6,746 nt of DNA, taken from assembly GCA_027023115.1 (NCBI GenBank), contig JALVWZ010000396.1, positions 1 through 6,746 of the forward strand, written 5' to 3'. Both the position numbers and the translations under genes were made by a program. Numbering within the stretch: the first letter of the stretch is position 1; every line of letters begins with the position of its first letter. The notes beneath the pieces were generated by a model. It was given only the letters and a program-made list of their open reading frames with translations, had not been told where the DNA came from and made no database searches. This stretch comes from Thermaceae bacterium. GTDB taxonomy: Bacteria > Deinococcota > Deinococci > Deinococcales > Marinithermaceae. Shown piece by piece: positions 6,608-6,746 of the stretch.

Positions 6608-6746
6608 ATGGAAGCTACAGAGGCCCGCACCCTCGAGATGGTCTTTCCAGAAGACACCAACCCCCTCGGCAACGCCTTTGGCGGCTACGTGCTGGGGCTT
6701 ATGGACAAGACCGGCTCCTACGCCGCCGCCCGCCGCGCCAAGAAAC
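6608..6746 (+). CDS. Hotdog acyl-CoA thioesterase, N-terminal part (cut by window edge)
   Basis: From the ATG at 6608, 46 codons read to the window edge. The sequence VFPEDTNPLGNAFGGYVLGL (12-31) followed by MDKTGSYAA (32-40) is the hallmark start of YciA/BACH-type hotdog thioesterases. N18, G25-G26 and D33 match the conserved positions that line the acyl-CoA site. Such enzymes cleave acyl-CoA to free fatty acid and CoA in the cytoplasm. Substrate length cannot be judged from this part, and the rest of the fold lies outside the window. It is transcribed away from the Nudix gene, probably from a leaderless promoter. Confidence 0.88.
   Translation, partial: MEATEARTLEMVFPEDTNPLGNAFGGYVLGLMDKTGSYAAARRAKK

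Overview
The window is a compact, GC-rich bacterial chromosome segment. The best guess is a member of Deinococcota, in or near the Thermales. The grounds are GC-rich genes packed end to end, an abundant-type Thermus/Deinococcus sugar-binding protein, a Nudix protein resembling Thermus Ndx1, and above all several genes whose -10 box sits 6-7 nt before the ATG with no Shine-Dalgarno sequence. That is the leaderless (TANNNT) promoter layout known from Deinococcus. The phylum assignment is inference from these traits, not from a marker gene.

Layout. 1-1557 (minus strand): an ABC sugar-uptake operon reading out of the left edge. It holds a ThuE/TMBP-like periplasmic sugar-binding protein (248-1522) and then the start of an inner-membrane permease (1-190), separated by a perfect 28-nt palindrome. 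1558-1654: a divergent promoter region. 1655-4755 (plus strand): four tightly spaced genes that look like one operon. They are a membrane-tethered PP2C-type Ser/Thr phosphatase, a RidA enamine/imine deaminase, a double-domain universal stress protein with a decayed second domain, and a MeaB/ArgK-type G-protein chaperone of B12-dependent acyl-CoA mutases. 4723-6536 (minus strand): a two-gene unit with a Nudix hydrolase followed by nicotinate phosphoribosyltransferase (pncB). The pncB tail overlaps the end of the MeaB gene by 33 bp, tail to tail. 6608-6746 (plus strand): the start of a hotdog acyl-CoA thioesterase, divergent from the Nudix gene.

Functionally this is housekeeping and stress metabolism: sugar import, signal dephosphorylation, reactive-imine removal, stress response, B12-mutase maintenance, NAD synthesis and nucleotide-pool cleaning. 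No mobile element, tRNA, rRNA, CRISPR array or prophage gene was seen. No stretch longer than 300 bases lacks a gene; the largest gap is the 132-bp divergent region at 1523-1654. I do not see an undescribed defence or mobile system here. The points most worth a second look are the repeated leaderless promoters, the intercistronic palindrome, the mixed stress/B12 operon, and the degenerate stress-protein domain.
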